From Dermanyssus gallinae (Eukaryota > Arthropoda > Arachnida > Mesostigmata > Dermanyssidae), in the NCBI GenBank assembly GCA_003439945.1, contig QVRM01000335.1, positions 841,501 through 905,500 of the forward strand: 64,000 nt of DNA, in the 5' to 3' direction. Of the stretch, positions 48,344-59,593 are shown piece after piece; position 1 is the stretch's first letter, and every line of letters begins with the position of its first letter. Under the pieces are notes generated by a model. It searched no databases, was not told where the DNA came from, and worked only from the letters and a program-made list of their open reading frames with translations. The position numbers were made by a program, and so were the translations under genes.

Positions 48344-50844
48344 AACAGGTTCAAATCTATTGCTACGCGCTGCCTGGCAACGCAGTGGTTGCTGCGTCGT
48401 AGCTGCTAGCAAACGCTTCGTTCTTTTTGATATTTCACCTGCTTGTTGTGTTGGCGTCTAGAACTAAACGTGTTTTTGAACTTTCGTTGTATATACAAGT
48501 TCTAACGGCCTATACGTAACCAAGGTGCGTGCGTGACAGTTAACATACTGTCGTAGGGCAAACATACTTTCATAGAGCAAACCAAAACATTTTTTACAAG
48601 GATGTGAAGGTACTGTCAGCAACGTATGTAGAATTAAGATAAAAGTAGATGCTCTGGTGCGAGTTAGTTGGTAAACCATCGAACAATCGAAGAAGCTGCG
48701 GTGCTTGGTTCGCTGCCCGCAGGTAGTGGTGTACCGGGTCTGACCTGATTATGTATTAAAATTATGTTGTGTATCATGTATAAATAAAAATACTCAATAG
48801 ACCCCAGTGCAGAAAAAAAACCTTGGTGAACTGTAGCGCTTACGACAAGCTAGATCGGGAGCAATTACACTGCTTAAAAAGACGAGTTTATCGTGTGAAT
48901 GTGGCGGCTGTCGCAAACCAACACTGGCTATGGTGAGATCTCAGAAAATCTCCCTGGCACTGTAATATCGCATATAGCTCACATAAAATTACAGGGAGCT
49001 CTGTCAAACGTCTTCCCCACAGTCCATAGCGACAGATTGTAGACTCTAAATCCCGCCCCCAAATATGTTTTGCCAAAATCGTTAACGAACGCATGAAAAA
49101 ACTCTGCTATAAGAGTTCACTCCTATACCGTTAACGAACTTATCAAGGAACTCTGATAAGAGAGCTTTACACTACACTCGCTGGTCGAAATAGAGCCTAA
49201 GTCCACTATTTTTATTATTCAGAAGCAAGCGTACTACTTCCCTTATCCCCTCATGTTGTTCTGCAGTAAGCGGATATTCTATGCCAGGGTTGGGCCTGTG
49301 GCTTCATGTCCGAACAGCAGGTTGTGTCAGATATTCTTTGAATAGTGCAAATATTATAAGGCTGTTCGACCTACACTGCGGTAGCGGTAGCTACAACTCG
49401 TACTCTCTCAGAAGCTTCCCGCACTGACGTTATGCTCTGTGAGGAGAGGGAGGCAGAGATTCAAACATGCTGCTCCCGCTGCCGGCTGTCTGCTATGAAT
49501 GTATGATATATCAAATAAACGGACTTATCAGTCGTTGTACTTAACCGCCAAGAACGGCTTGTTCACTCCCGTAAATAGCAAATAGAAATCCACGAATTCG
49601 CTTAAACAAAGCCCCCCCCCCCCGAAACTCTACAGGTTGGACGGATGTTGTTCTGAGCGCGTCGGACATCTACCTGTTTAGGCGAATAACGCAGGCAAAG
49701 CAATTTCATTCGTTAGTTCATTGTTGGCGTTTCTGCGACTGCCTATCTCTGTGTCCTCAGTGCTTTTAGGTCCAGCTTCAAAAGGCACGCATGTGCATTG
49801 TTTGAAGTGGCTCTTTTTTCAGTCTTTTTCTGTGTCGGAAATACTCTTTTCACCCGGCCCAATCTCGTAGTCGTCTAAAGAGGTGTATGTTTTCTGTTTG
49901 GTCCTTGTTGTACCGTAAATCCTCAACCCCAAACCTCACCGTCGTTCAAAGGACTGTAGTCTCGTTCCAATATTTTTTGTTTTAATTATTATCAAATTTT
50001 ACGCCCAGTTGTCTTCACATAATCAGCCATGTCAGTTTTTACTTACGTCCCTGTTGCTTTTTTGATTAGCTGTTACGGCTGATAGCCGGTAGCCTCCAAT
50101 ATGTTCACATATTGGGTGTCCTCTACAAAGTGCCTCAGCCGCTGTTACTAGTAGCACTTAGGCGTCTACGCCGCTTTTTAGGAAATATGCCTTAGGTTTT
50201 ACCTCACTAAGGTGTACTTAAGTAAAATCTTAGTTGCACTACGCATACCTGCATGTGGGTTATTGATAATGTATTTTTAGCAGCTAAGAAGGGCATTGGG
50301 CCAGGTTTTGGTTGGGTAGTAGTGAGCACAGGTCTGTGTGCCGATTGGCCATGTGTGCTGCGTGTTTTATTGAAGCAACAAAGTGCATCACCCGCTTCAA
50401 TAGGCTTTTCGTACTAAGTTTGTCCGGGCTGCTCACTATCCACCATATTTGTGATTTAGTCTGTCGGCATACCGCAACATGCTTTGTTATTAAACTTTGA
50501 GCGCTAGCCGGAAACCGCTTCTAAGCCACACATTTTTCAGAATTTCAACGCCATAAGCTGGACACGTTTCCTTTAATCGTTTCTGCAATGTACTGTTCTT
50601 GTGGGAGCCGTAGTGCAATTGAACATGGTCATGTTCAGCCGTAGAAGAATCTACTGCTAAATAAATACTTTAGATTTAAATCAGAAGAAAATTACCAGGG
50701 AGTTGACCTAAGACCTAATGTCTTCAAATTATTGAAAGTACATGTTATTTTGATTATTGAAACAATAAAATATGAGCGTACCTTTGTGTGAGATTAACAG
50801 GCTTTCGAAAATATGTGAATAACTCGGCATATACTTCCGGATTG

Positions 50845-50848
<4 letters not shown>
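48344..50848. other. 2.5 kb without a recognised gene
   Basis: Only short open frames without domains. A C run at 49613-49623 is the only conspicuous simple sequence. Confidence 0.5.

Positions 50849-50876
<28 letters not shown>
50849..50876. repeat. (TA)n, left side of the RLE retroelement insertion
   Basis: About 14 TA units immediately 5' of the truncated element. Confidence 0.95.
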
Positions 50877-50877
<1 letters not shown>

Positions 50878-51350
50878 CCGGACGCACCGGGTCTAAAGCC
50901 CGACCTCGTAACAACAACACCTACCGAGGTCTGGGTTTTAGATGCCGAGGTTTGCGGCTCGAACCGGGAATTGGCAAAAGCGCGGCAGGACAAGATTACC
51001 AAATAAGACGTCGAGTTCCTAAAGGCGGCGCTCCCCGACCCGCAAAAACCTCGGAAATTCGGATCCATCACGATCTCTATGAGTGGTGTATGGGACTCCG
51101 AATCTGCGAGGACGCTCTTGGGGCTCGGCGTCACGAAGAGGAATCTTATGGATCTCACCGTTTTAACTTTGCAAGGAACCTTGAGGATATACCGCTCGCA
51201 CCGGGTCCATAAGAGCGGGGGCTACCATCAAGCAAGGACACAGACAACTGATTCTTAACTTCACGTGACACCTTTTTACCGCCATTTTATTAAAGCGAGC
51301 ACTGCCGAGTGTGCAAACGTATTGTAAATGATTAATAAATCATCACAATA
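50877..51350 (+). mobile_element. R2/R4-like non-LTR retroelement 3' end, inside (TA)n
   Basis: Reading starts mid-protein: LKPDLVTTTPTEVWVLDAEVCGSN, with PD...D as in restriction-like endonucleases. Then come RKFGSITISMSGVW, ARTLLGLGVTKRNLMDLTV and a basic tail, stopping near 51254-51256. This order matches the C-terminal end of RLE-bearing elements (R2/R4 group). One TAA interrupts the frame at about 51004. A 3' UTR of about 95 bp ends ATCATCACAATA, directly followed by (TA)n. The last 59 bp recur at 37197-37255, also within (TA)n. The element is heavily 5'-truncated. Confidence 0.82.
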
Positions 51351-51352
51351 TT

Positions 51353-51400
<48 letters not shown>
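51353..51400. repeat. (TA)n then (GA)n, right side of the RLE retroelement
   Basis: TA units to about 51385, followed by AGAGAG to about 51402. Confidence 0.95.
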
Positions 51401-51402
<2 letters not shown>

Positions 51403-51491
51403 TCAATCCGGAAGTAAATATATGCGGACGGCAACCTGTGGACTGTGAAAGCTCCAATTAGATACCAGACCACTTGCAGATTGACCCATTG

Positions 51492-51640
51492 GTCGAGCCC
51501 GGTGGCGTGGTGGCATGCGTCTGCGCCTCGCAACCGGAGGAGACACATAGGTGCGCGGGTTCGAGCCCCACCGTTGCCCCACATTTGTATTTATGGGGGT
51601 CCGTCTATGAAGCAATGCAAAAACTGAAATAGGCTGAGAA
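51492..51640 (+). mobile_element. tRNA-derived SINE, copy 3
   Basis: Plus-strand copy with the best internal promoter: A-box-like TGGCGTGGTGG at about 51502 and a perfect B-box GGGTTCGAGCCCC at about 51557. The body TTTATGGGGGTCCGTCTATG is shared with the other copies. The 3' part is shortened (AAACTGAAATAGGCTGAG). Confidence 0.88.
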
Positions 51641-52079
51641 AAAAGACGAAAAAGGAAACGACAGCAAAGAAAACAGACATACGATAAGACGACAAGACCG
51701 AGCGCATCGTAGGTGGCTGGTGACCAGAGAGAAATAGAGAGACTTGGTCGAGAGGGAAACGGGCTAAGCATATTCATTCATCGTCCGATTGGCCTTATTC
51801 ATTCGATCATTTATTGGTCGCTTGGTTAGCCGGGCCGACTCGATCGACTCGTAACCACCCCCCCCTCTCGGCGCCCGATTTGCTGTGTGGCGTGCCGTCC
51901 AATGCCAGAGGGTGGAGGCGACGGCTGCGTAGGCGCCACCCGGCGCCCTCCGGTGCCAACCGCTACCGAACGACGCCAGAAAAACAGCTGTCGGCCGATC
52001 TAAGCGGGTATTTATTGGTATCGATTGGCTCGCGCTACAAGCCACTGTGCCTCCCCCCTACTATTTATACATACTTGTA

Positions 52080-52116
<37 letters not shown>

Positions 52117-52574
52117 GGGGGGGGTAAGCAATACATCCACTCAACGGGAGACGAAGCGATCAAGGCAATTGTTGATCAGCAAACAAATCGAAATCGCACC
52201 CACACACGAAGACACACAGAGGCACATAAATAAGCGTATGCACACGATACAGATGGGCTACTATTGACAGACGCAGTTCGACAGAGGGCGGGAAACAAGA
52301 CAAGCACATATACAAACATGGGCGCTAACGACAAACATTCACAGATACACATACGCACAGATGCACACACATATATACTCACCCACTCAAGAAACACCAA
52401 TATACAATGCATGCATGGTAAATACTATGTGCAGTTTTAACGGTGATGTCGTGGTGGTGATGGCAATGAAGATCATGGTTGTGATGATAATGGCATCATC
52501 GACTGTGACAACAGGCTCATCGCCGTAGTTACAGTGTAAACACGTACGAAAGTTAGAACCACCACAAATATGTG

Positions 52575-52628
<54 letters not shown>

Positions 52629-52821
52629 ATAAATTGTGTGTGTTCATGTACACTAATACAACTACATGCTTACTTATGAATAGGTTAGGAAGGGAATCTT
52701 TCTATACTCGACGCCTAAAGTTTCTTTTCTTTAGTTCGACCCAAGTATATTTTCTCTAAAAGTATCCAGGCGATCAAACTTTATATGCATGTATATATGT
52801 TTTTCTTTTTTTCTAATTGAT

Positions 52822-52867
<46 letters not shown>

Positions 52868-53399
52868 TTTCTTCAAAAAAATGTTTTTACTAATTTGATT
52901 CGTTTACCGTGCTCAAGTGTGACAAGTGTAAGATAAGCTACAACGATGACAGAACAAACTAAGAGGTGTCGGTAGTGAAGTGAAGTCCACTCTAAAGCGG
53001 ACCAGGTAGTGCTGCCAGGGTTTCGGCTTCACTCAGCCTGACAGGCGATCGTGTTCGATTTACAGCGTCCTTACAATGGACGTTTGTCTAGGTTTGGCGT
53101 TGCTTCGCGGTCTCTTAGTGCGCGAGACCAGCGCACAGCCAACGGACTCTGTAGACGAGACGGGAGGGCGCCGACTCGCACGCAACGTTACCCGGTTCAA
53201 CGCACGCGCGCGTTGCCGGATTTAAAATAACATTTAAACCGTTTTAATTGTATTGATTATATTTTTTCTGTTTTACCTAGTTGAAATTATGAACTAATAC
53301 TTACCGATTGCCTGCAAAAGCTACGCTACCGCCCAGCAGCGGTAGTACTGCTCCGCCGCCTACCCTGGATATATCCAGGTTACGGTAAGACTTAGCCGG
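51641..53399. other. No gene recognised; several (TA)n arrays
   Basis: (TA)n at about 52079-52113 followed by a G run, at 52579-52631, and at 52824-52859 followed by a T run. ACAC/CACA-rich sequence at 52195-52390. Open frames across these are compositional. Confidence 0.5.
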
Positions 53400-54842
53400 C
53401 GCGGGTACTTGTGTTGATCGGCCCGATGCCCTGAAGGAAGTTGCAGCAAACGCCCGGAGATGATCCAAGTGGTGGGAACGTCACGGCAAGATAACGCATC
53501 ATAGGGTCCAAGCGCAAAAAGTTGTCTTCATTCTCTACGAGCGCTGAGGATAACAAGGCTGCCGACACAAATGACGACGGATTTACTCGTGTGGTAACCC
53601 ACAAGAAAAAACCAGCTAAACTAAAGAAGAATATATCGTCTGGTGAACTAGGGACAGTTAAAGTGATTATCCGTAGAGAACCATCCTTTAACAAAGCTTC
53701 GGCAGAGTCTCTGAAGGTCTGATTTTACCAACATATAAACACATACACGACGTGGCTCCCGGATGCAAGATATCTGGGTACAGGAGCTCATATTATCGTG
53801 TGGCTTTCGTGAATTCAAGACGCATGCCGGGCGATTTCGATTTTAGTCCTAGGGAAACTACCGGTGGCCACGTACAGCCTATCCCTATCGGTCTTAAAAG
53901 CCAGGCTACACGAAGTTCTAAAACTTGTCACCGAAAAGGAATTACTACGCGAGTTGTCACCACTTAGAGTCAATCACGTGAAAATATTGTCCCACAGGCA
54001 AAACGTAGCGAGAGGTAGGCTTCGTAAGGTGATTTTTTCTTTTAAGCGCCAACTACCGCCATCCCGTAATTTTTGGATACCAAACTCCTCAAGTAGTTCT
54101 CAAACCCAACTAATTCAGGTTATGTCACAAGTGTCTGAGGCCGGGACACTTTGCCGATAGGTGCAAAATGCTCCAGGTATGCAGGAAGTGCGACACCACC
54201 GGACACCTAGCTACAAGCAAGTTGCCTCCATTCAGCCAAGTATGTGAACGCAGCGGGTTCATCTGCCTGTCCTCGCTTGGCTTACTTTCCGGAAAGAAAC
54301 CGTATTATACTCGAAGTCCGCACACTGTAACAGATGAAGGTACTGCACCCGACGACCAAAACGACCCCTATATTAGCATTGTCTGTAGGCAATACACCTC
54401 AGGTTTTAAAACAAGTTTCTTACGCTAGCCTCGTCCGCGGGAAATCTCAATCACACCATGACCGTCCACACCGCAGCTGCTACTCCCGATTCACATATCA
54501 AATCCCACCAGAAATGAGTGAAGGTTGACAACCCGTTGGCACTGGCTGAATCAGAACACCGGTAAAGCTTACACGTAAAGCGACTTAGGCTGTGCCCGGC
54601 TCCAAAAGCAGCTTCCTCGGACTGTTCCACGTTTAAGCCCAGAATTATCTCGCCAAATTATAAAAGCTTTTGGATCTGCTGTTACAGCTGCTACCGCTAG
54701 TGAACAATCTACGACGAATCGTACATTTATGAATGATCATCATTGCACAACTCAAGGCGGAGTAGCGCCACACGTTACTCCATCTACTATTAAATGTCCA
54801 TTATGTGACGCGCGATACATGCGGCGTGGCTTAACAAGACAT
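53400..54842 (+). pseudogene. Retroelement gag-like ORF (CCHC knuckles) and C2H2 finger, interrupted by mariner
   Basis: Plus-strand fragments include DDGFTRVVTHKKKPAK near 53570. A perfect CCHC knuckle CHKCLRPGHFADRC lies at 54123-54164. A second, CRKCDTTGHLATSK, has its last Cys replaced. From about 54560 one open frame leads to KCPLCDARYMRRGLTRH at 54792-54842, the first three ligands of a C2H2 finger. The mariner inserts at the TA of the His codon, and the fourth ligand lies beyond it. CCHC plus C2H2 suits a non-LTR element of the restriction-like-endonuclease group (inference). Confidence 0.68.
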
Positions 54843-54843
54843 A

Positions 54844-56159
54844 CGGTGTGGTCAAAACGTATCGCGACTTTTGAATTTTCGCGGGTTACGTATATTCGAA
54901 TTTCGATTTTTTGTGGCGTTATGTTGGTACTCATGTCTCTCACTTATGCCGACAAGCTCGGCCATTTTGAATGTTCACTTAATTGTTGACAGCTGCTTTG
55001 CTTGCACGTGTTTTGGATCGTCTTCGATTTTTACCTATTCAAAAAAATGGATCAAAGAACCTGTATCAAATTTTGTGTGAAAAACGAAATGAAGTGCGCG
55101 GATGCATTCCGAATGTTGACTGTGGCATACGGAGAAGCTACCTTGGACCGAAGCAACGTTTATCGGTGGTACAAAGTGTTCTCAGAAGGCCGAGAAGATG
55201 TGAACGACGAAGAGCGTGCCGGACGCCCGAGCACTTCAACAACAGACGAAAAAATTAATGAAGTGGAGAAAATGGTATTGGCCAATCGTCGAATCACCGT
55301 TAGAGAAGTTGCTGAGGACCTAAACATATCGATTGGCTCGTGCCATTCGATTTTTAACAATGATTTGGGCATGAGACGGGTCGCCGCGAAATTCGTACCA
55401 AAATTGCTCAATTGCGACCAAAAACAGCATCGCATGAACATTGCTAATGAGATGTTGGACTCTGTCCGCGACGACCCAAATTTGCTCCAGAGGGTCATAA
55501 CTGGTGACGAATCGTGGGTTTATGGTTATGACGTGGAAACCAAAGCTCAATCATCTCAATGGAAGCTGCCGCACGAACCAAGACCGAAAAAAGCGCGCCA
55601 AGTTCGGTCGAATGTGAAAGTTTTGCTGACAGTTTTCTTCGATTGCAGGGGCGTGGTGCATCATGAGTTCTTGCCACAGGGTAGAACGGTCAATAAGGAA
55701 TATTACCTGCAAGTTATGCGCAATTTGCGCGAAGCAATCCGCCAGAAACGCCCGGATTTGTGGAAGAACAAAAATTGGCTTTTGCACCACGATAACGCCC
55801 CTGCTCACACATCGTTGCTTGTGCGCGAGTTTTTGGCCAAAAACAACACACTAATGATGCCGCAGCCACCGTATTCCCCAGATCTGGCCCCCTGTGACTT
55901 TTTCTTGTTCCCTAAACTGAAGAGGCCCATGAAAGGACGACGTTACGCTACGCTTGACGAGATAAAGACGGCATCGAAGAAGGAGCTGAACAAGATAAAA
56001 AAAATGTTTTTTTGAAGTGCTTCGAAGATTGGAAAAACCGTTGGCACAAGTGTATAATATCTCATGGGGATTACTTTGAAGGGGACAAAATAGATATTCA
56101 TGAATAAATGAATAATTTTTGAAAAAACACAAAAGTCGCGATACGTTTTGAACACCATG
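54844..56159 (+). mobile_element. mariner element, copy 2 of the intact family
   Basis: 1316 bp between TA duplications at 54842-54843 and 56160-56161. The left end CGGTGTGGTCAAAACGTATCGCGACTTTTG and the right end, read inward as CATGGTGTTCAAAACGTATCGCGACTTTTG, form the terminal inverted repeats. They are cleaner than in the 3.3-kb copy. The interior is nearly identical to 3300-4618. Confidence 0.95.
55047..56015 (+). pseudogene. mariner transposase, C-terminal frameshift
   Basis: Same protein as at 3505-4566 with a handful of substitutions, and the DD34D triad intact (GDESW, HHDNAPAH, SPDLAPCD). One base is lost in the AAAAATGGTTTTTT stretch near 56003. The frame stops at 56015 after 322 codons instead of 353 and loses about 32 C-terminal residues. 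The remaining sequence to about 56106 still encodes them in another frame. Probably inactive, but only just. Confidence 0.93.
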
Positions 56160-56161
56160 TA

Positions 56162-56640
56162 TATAGGCTAAACACCTGACCGCCACTGAGACTTCCTCCT
56201 CCATACCGGCTAACTCTAAGGCCCCTGCTTTGCAACTGGCGCAAAATATTAATAAACTCTCTGAAGAAGATCCTTCTGGCGCTGCCAGACTTATTGTATT
56301 TACGGCACCTACAGCAAATAACCGCCGCACAACACGCACCCCACAGGTCTCCGGGGAAGAAACTGGCCACGAGTAGAGTTACACTTCCCCCGATTGTTTG
56401 GAGTACTTGCACATGCAATTCCCGGTCGGTTGGGAGGATGGGAGATGACTGGATTTTAGTGACTTGGAGCCCCACACTACCGGCCCGCACGTGCAGACGA
56501 GTTTCCTGCAGTTGTGCCCGCGTGTGCAAACCGCATTTTCCTTTTACTCCTCTGCACAAAAAAAGACTCATCCACCTTCTTCGAGGGGCTGATCTATCTA
56601 ATCGAGCCGACGCCTTTTAAAGCTCAACAAGTTTACACTG
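56162..56640 (+). pseudogene. Continuation of the gag/C2H2 retroelement ORF after the mariner
   Basis: Removing the mariner and one TA copy joins CAT at 54840-54842 to ATA TAG GCT AAA CAC. The second zinc-ligand His then lies four residues after the first, in the same frame. The downstream frame continues (KAPALQLAQNINKLSEEDPS, then APTANNRRTTRTP) until a stop near 56375. An in-frame TAG sits between the two His codons, so the gene is dead regardless of the insertion. Beyond about 56640 nothing is recognised until the nested element begins. Confidence 0.6.
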
Positions 56641-56774
56641 TCTACCTTCGAGTCCCTGCTAAACACATTTCTACTATATAGCGCACGGCAGATGGCATTA
56701 CACCTCGTCTCTAAGGGGGTCTCAAAGTCACGAATTTACTGACCACAGCCGGGTCTGCTACAGATTTATAAATA

Positions 56775-56787
56775 TGCATGTATTAAT
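56775..56787. repeat. Target-site duplication, left copy (13 bp)
   Basis: TGCATGTATTAAT; the identical 13-mer is at 60755-60767 at the other end of the PHD-APE-RT element. Confidence 0.88.
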
Positions 56788-56849
56788 ACAATTACAATTA
56801 TGTTTATTTCACTCAAATTGAGTATAATATACATTTCAAAAATGTTTCT

Positions 56850-57436
56850 TCATGTTGCTCTATCTTCTTCACGCTTCCGACGAGAGAAGTAGTGCAGCGA
56901 TTTTCGGTCCAGCGCTGTGCATTCCACTGCATGGTACTTGGCACACCTCTGCAGGCAGAACCGGCAGGTGCACAACTCGTACTCCTCGTAAAAGGTTGCG
57001 TTTGAACATACCAGGTAGTGATAACCATGCACTATGTACCTGGTGTATACGTGGCGATTGTCACATGCAGGACCAGACCAAAGGTGCAAGGCATTGAAAA
57101 CGTCCAAACCACCGACCTCCCGTCTGGCCTGTTCGACTTTAGCTTCTCACTCCGAAATAAAACATTCGTAAGGTACTGTACGCGGCATCTTCAGCCTTAG
57201 TCGGATTGTTTCAGCAGCCGGTGGGCAGCCTGACATGGGATACACAACGCGGCTCCTGGCTCGGATAGGCAAGCAGAGCACTCGCTTCATATATAATGAA
57301 AAACACCTTTCAAGCTGGTTAAAATTCGCCAGCGTGAGGTGGTTCCACACCCTGTCAAGACCGTACATCAGCCCCGGAACAATCTTAAGCATGAAGAGCC
57401 TCACTGCTGAGAGAACGGACAGTCTTCGGACATTGC
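56850..57436 (-). pseudogene. Displaced C-terminus of ORF2 with Cys/His domain
   Basis: After the frameshift the minus strand encodes GLMYGLDRVWNHLTLANFNQ and later, in another frame, NRHVYTRYIVHGYHYLVC, FYEEYELCTCRFC and further Cys/His. This is the same zinc-domain type as at 5.0, 19.5 and 42.7 kb. It would normally be joined to the 718-codon ORF. Confidence 0.75.
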
Positions 57437-59593
57437 CTACTCCCCGTAAAGAGAGACAAGTGCCTTTCGTACTGTTTCGTTTACATGCGCTGTGAACGTC
57501 ATTCCCGTATAATGAACCCGAAGGCCAAGATACTGGAAGGAGTTAACAAACTCCAATGGTTGGCCGCAGCAACGTATAACGTCTCTGGCAGCCAATCGAC
57601 CTCCACGCCTGAATTTCATGGCTTTGGTCTTCCTGGTGTTTATCTCAAGTCCCTTCGAGACAAGGAACGCCTCTATCATAGAGGTAATGCGCTTGATGGC
57701 ACCTAAATCGCGATGAGCGACCACGATATCATCTGCATACATTACCACTACGGCTTTTTGGTACTCCTGTCGGACGTAACCGACGAGGTCAGCAAGGAGA
57801 AGTGTAAACGAGACGCAGCTTAGCGGGTCTCCTTGCGGAGTTCCCACATTTTGCTTAATATCTAATACACCCTGCTCACCGTCTACCAACAAGGTGTCCT
57901 CCTCAAAGAAACTTGCTATTACACTCAGGAGAGAGCCACCCACTCCTGCTCGTTGGAATGCTTCAACCAGCAGATGGCGAGGAGCTTTGTCAAAGGCCTT
58001 GACGCAGTCAATAAAGACTGCATACAGATGACCTTTGGGTTGTGCCACAGCTCGCTCGATTTCTGACTGGAGAACATGGATTGCATCACGGGTGCCTCGG
58101 CCTCTTCTAAAACCGAATTGCTCCGGTGGAAGTGCCTCTTCAGCCACCCGCTCAATCCGTCGAATAACCAATCTACAGAAAATCTTCTTCAATGTGCGTT
58201 CTGACGCCACTCCACGATAGAGATTTGGATCCGGCTTGTCATCACCATGCCTACCCTTAAACAGAAGAGAAAGCCTGGCGACATGCCAGACTTTAGGCAT
58301 CCGCCCCCTCTTTATAATTTCGTTAAAGAAATCACAAAGAGTTTCTGCCAAGAGAGGAAGTGACTGGATCCAATGCTCATAGCAGACCTGATCGGGCCCT
58401 GAGCTCTTTCTCTTCGGGAGTGACCATAGGACCTGACACACCTCCTCCACCTCGAAAGGCAGATTCATGTTGTGCTGCTCCAATGTAAGCGGATGCTGTA
58501 CGATTGGAGATACGTCACGATTGAATAAAAGATTAGTTAGGTGGCTCTTTACCTGCCCGTCGCTCAGCGGGTTCACCGCCCTACGAGGTCGCACGATGTA
58601 TGCTGAAGGCTCTCGTTCTGCCCTTTCGAGCAGCCGTCGTTCCTCCCGCCTTGCGTGTTCCCTTTTATGATCATAGCAGAGTCTTATATACGCCTTTCTA
58701 CGCTCAAAGTAGTCCCGCCTGGCTTGCAGTGATGATGTTGCTCTGGCTCTTGCTTGGCGCAGGAGTCCGGGCACTTCACCGTAAGCGAGGTAGCAGGCTC
58801 GGGAGTACCACGGGCGTGATCTCTTTTGCCATAACCTTTTCCACTTCACTGCACTTCTCATCGTTCTCTCCAACTGATCACAAGTGGAATCGATGTCAGG
58901 GCTTACCTCAAGACCCACCGCTCTGTCCAAAGGAGATAGATTAATCCGTCTCATTGCAGACCAGCGCGGCGGGTTATGTCGGTCTCGCCAAATACCGGGA
59001 ACATCGACAACGGCCAACACTGGTTGGTGCTTTCGAGCCGCTTCATAAAGAACATCGAAGCTTTCAATTTCACGGCTGACAAGGTTGTGAAACAACAGGT
59101 CGATGGTGCTGCTTCCATTGTGACTCAAATATGTATAGTCTTCACGCGCGTTAGCACATTTCAGACCAATATTTTCCATCACCTGAAGCAGCACCTCGCC
59201 TTTATCATCGTTGGCCCCACAATCGATTCTGGCATTGAAATCACCGCCGACGATAGTTGGCATGGTAAGATTTAACTCTGAAAGTCCAAAGCTCACCGTT
59301 TCAGCCACCTCCGCAGAATCGAATGTGGGTGGGAAATAGAATACAGCGACGTTTACCCTCCCAGAGGAGAGCACTACGCAGTATTCATCTTTCCTGACGC
59401 ATTGCATCGGTGGTAAGCGTTTATGTAGGTAGATAGATAACCCACCCACAGGTCTTCCCCGACCTCCCGCAGGTAAGACAGCCAGCTGGTGAAAGCCCCG
59501 CATATCATTGATATGCAGTTCGTCCCGCTGAAATGTCTCCGTGAGGAGTGCAATGTCAACCAACTTAAACATGTCATCACGTGCAAGATCCAT
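57437..59593 (-). CDS. Non-LTR ORF2: APE endonuclease and reverse transcriptase
   Basis: 718 uninterrupted codons. The endonuclease (1-220) has ALLTETF (E19), YFPPTFDS, GGDFNARID (about 116-123) and STIDLLFHN. The RT has SSGPDQVCYEHW, the VFIDCVKAFD motif A (about 526-535), TPQGDPLS (about 584-591) and catalytic YADD (619-622). It nicks target DNA and copies its own RNA onto it. Upstream the same frame continues past an in-frame TGA with RVLL-stop-NCEGLKGA, so the native start was probably further 5'. At 57440 a one-base loss, visible against the 43-kb copy, replaces GVVGNV by GE-stop. The rest of the protein continues in another frame. Confidence 0.93.
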   Translation of the reverse strand: MDLARDDMFKLVDIALLTETFQRDELHINDMRGFHQLAVLPAGGRGRPVGGLSIYLHKRLPPMQCVRKDEYCVVLSSGRVNVAVFYFPPTFDSAEVAETVSFGLSELNLTMPTIVGGDFNARIDCGANDDKGEVLLQVMENIGLKCANAREDYTYLSHNGSSTIDLLFHNLVSREIESFDVLYEAARKHQPVLAVVDVPGIWRDRHNPPRWSAMRRINLSPLDRAVGLEVSPDIDSTCDQLERTMRSAVKWKRLWQKRSRPWYSRACYLAYGEVPGLLRQARARATSSLQARRDYFERRKAYIRLCYDHKREHARREERRLLERAEREPSAYIVRPRRAVNPLSDGQVKSHLTNLLFNRDVSPIVQHPLTLEQHNMNLPFEVEEVCQVLWSLPKRKSSGPDQVCYEHWIQSLPLLAETLCDFFNEIIKRGRMPKVWHVARLSLLFKGRHGDDKPDPNLYRGVASERTLKKIFCRLVIRRIERVAEEALPPEQFGFRRGRGTRDAIHVLQSEIERAVAQPKGHLYAVFIDCVKAFDKAPRHLLVEAFQRAGVGGSLLSVIASFFEEDTLLVDGEQGVLDIKQNVGTPQGDPLSCVSFTLLLADLVGYVRQEYQKAVVVMYADDIVVAHRDLGAIKRITSMIEAFLVSKGLEINTRKTKAMKFRRGGRLAARDVIRCCGQPLEFVNSFQYLGLRVHYTGMTFTAHVNETVRKALVSLYGE

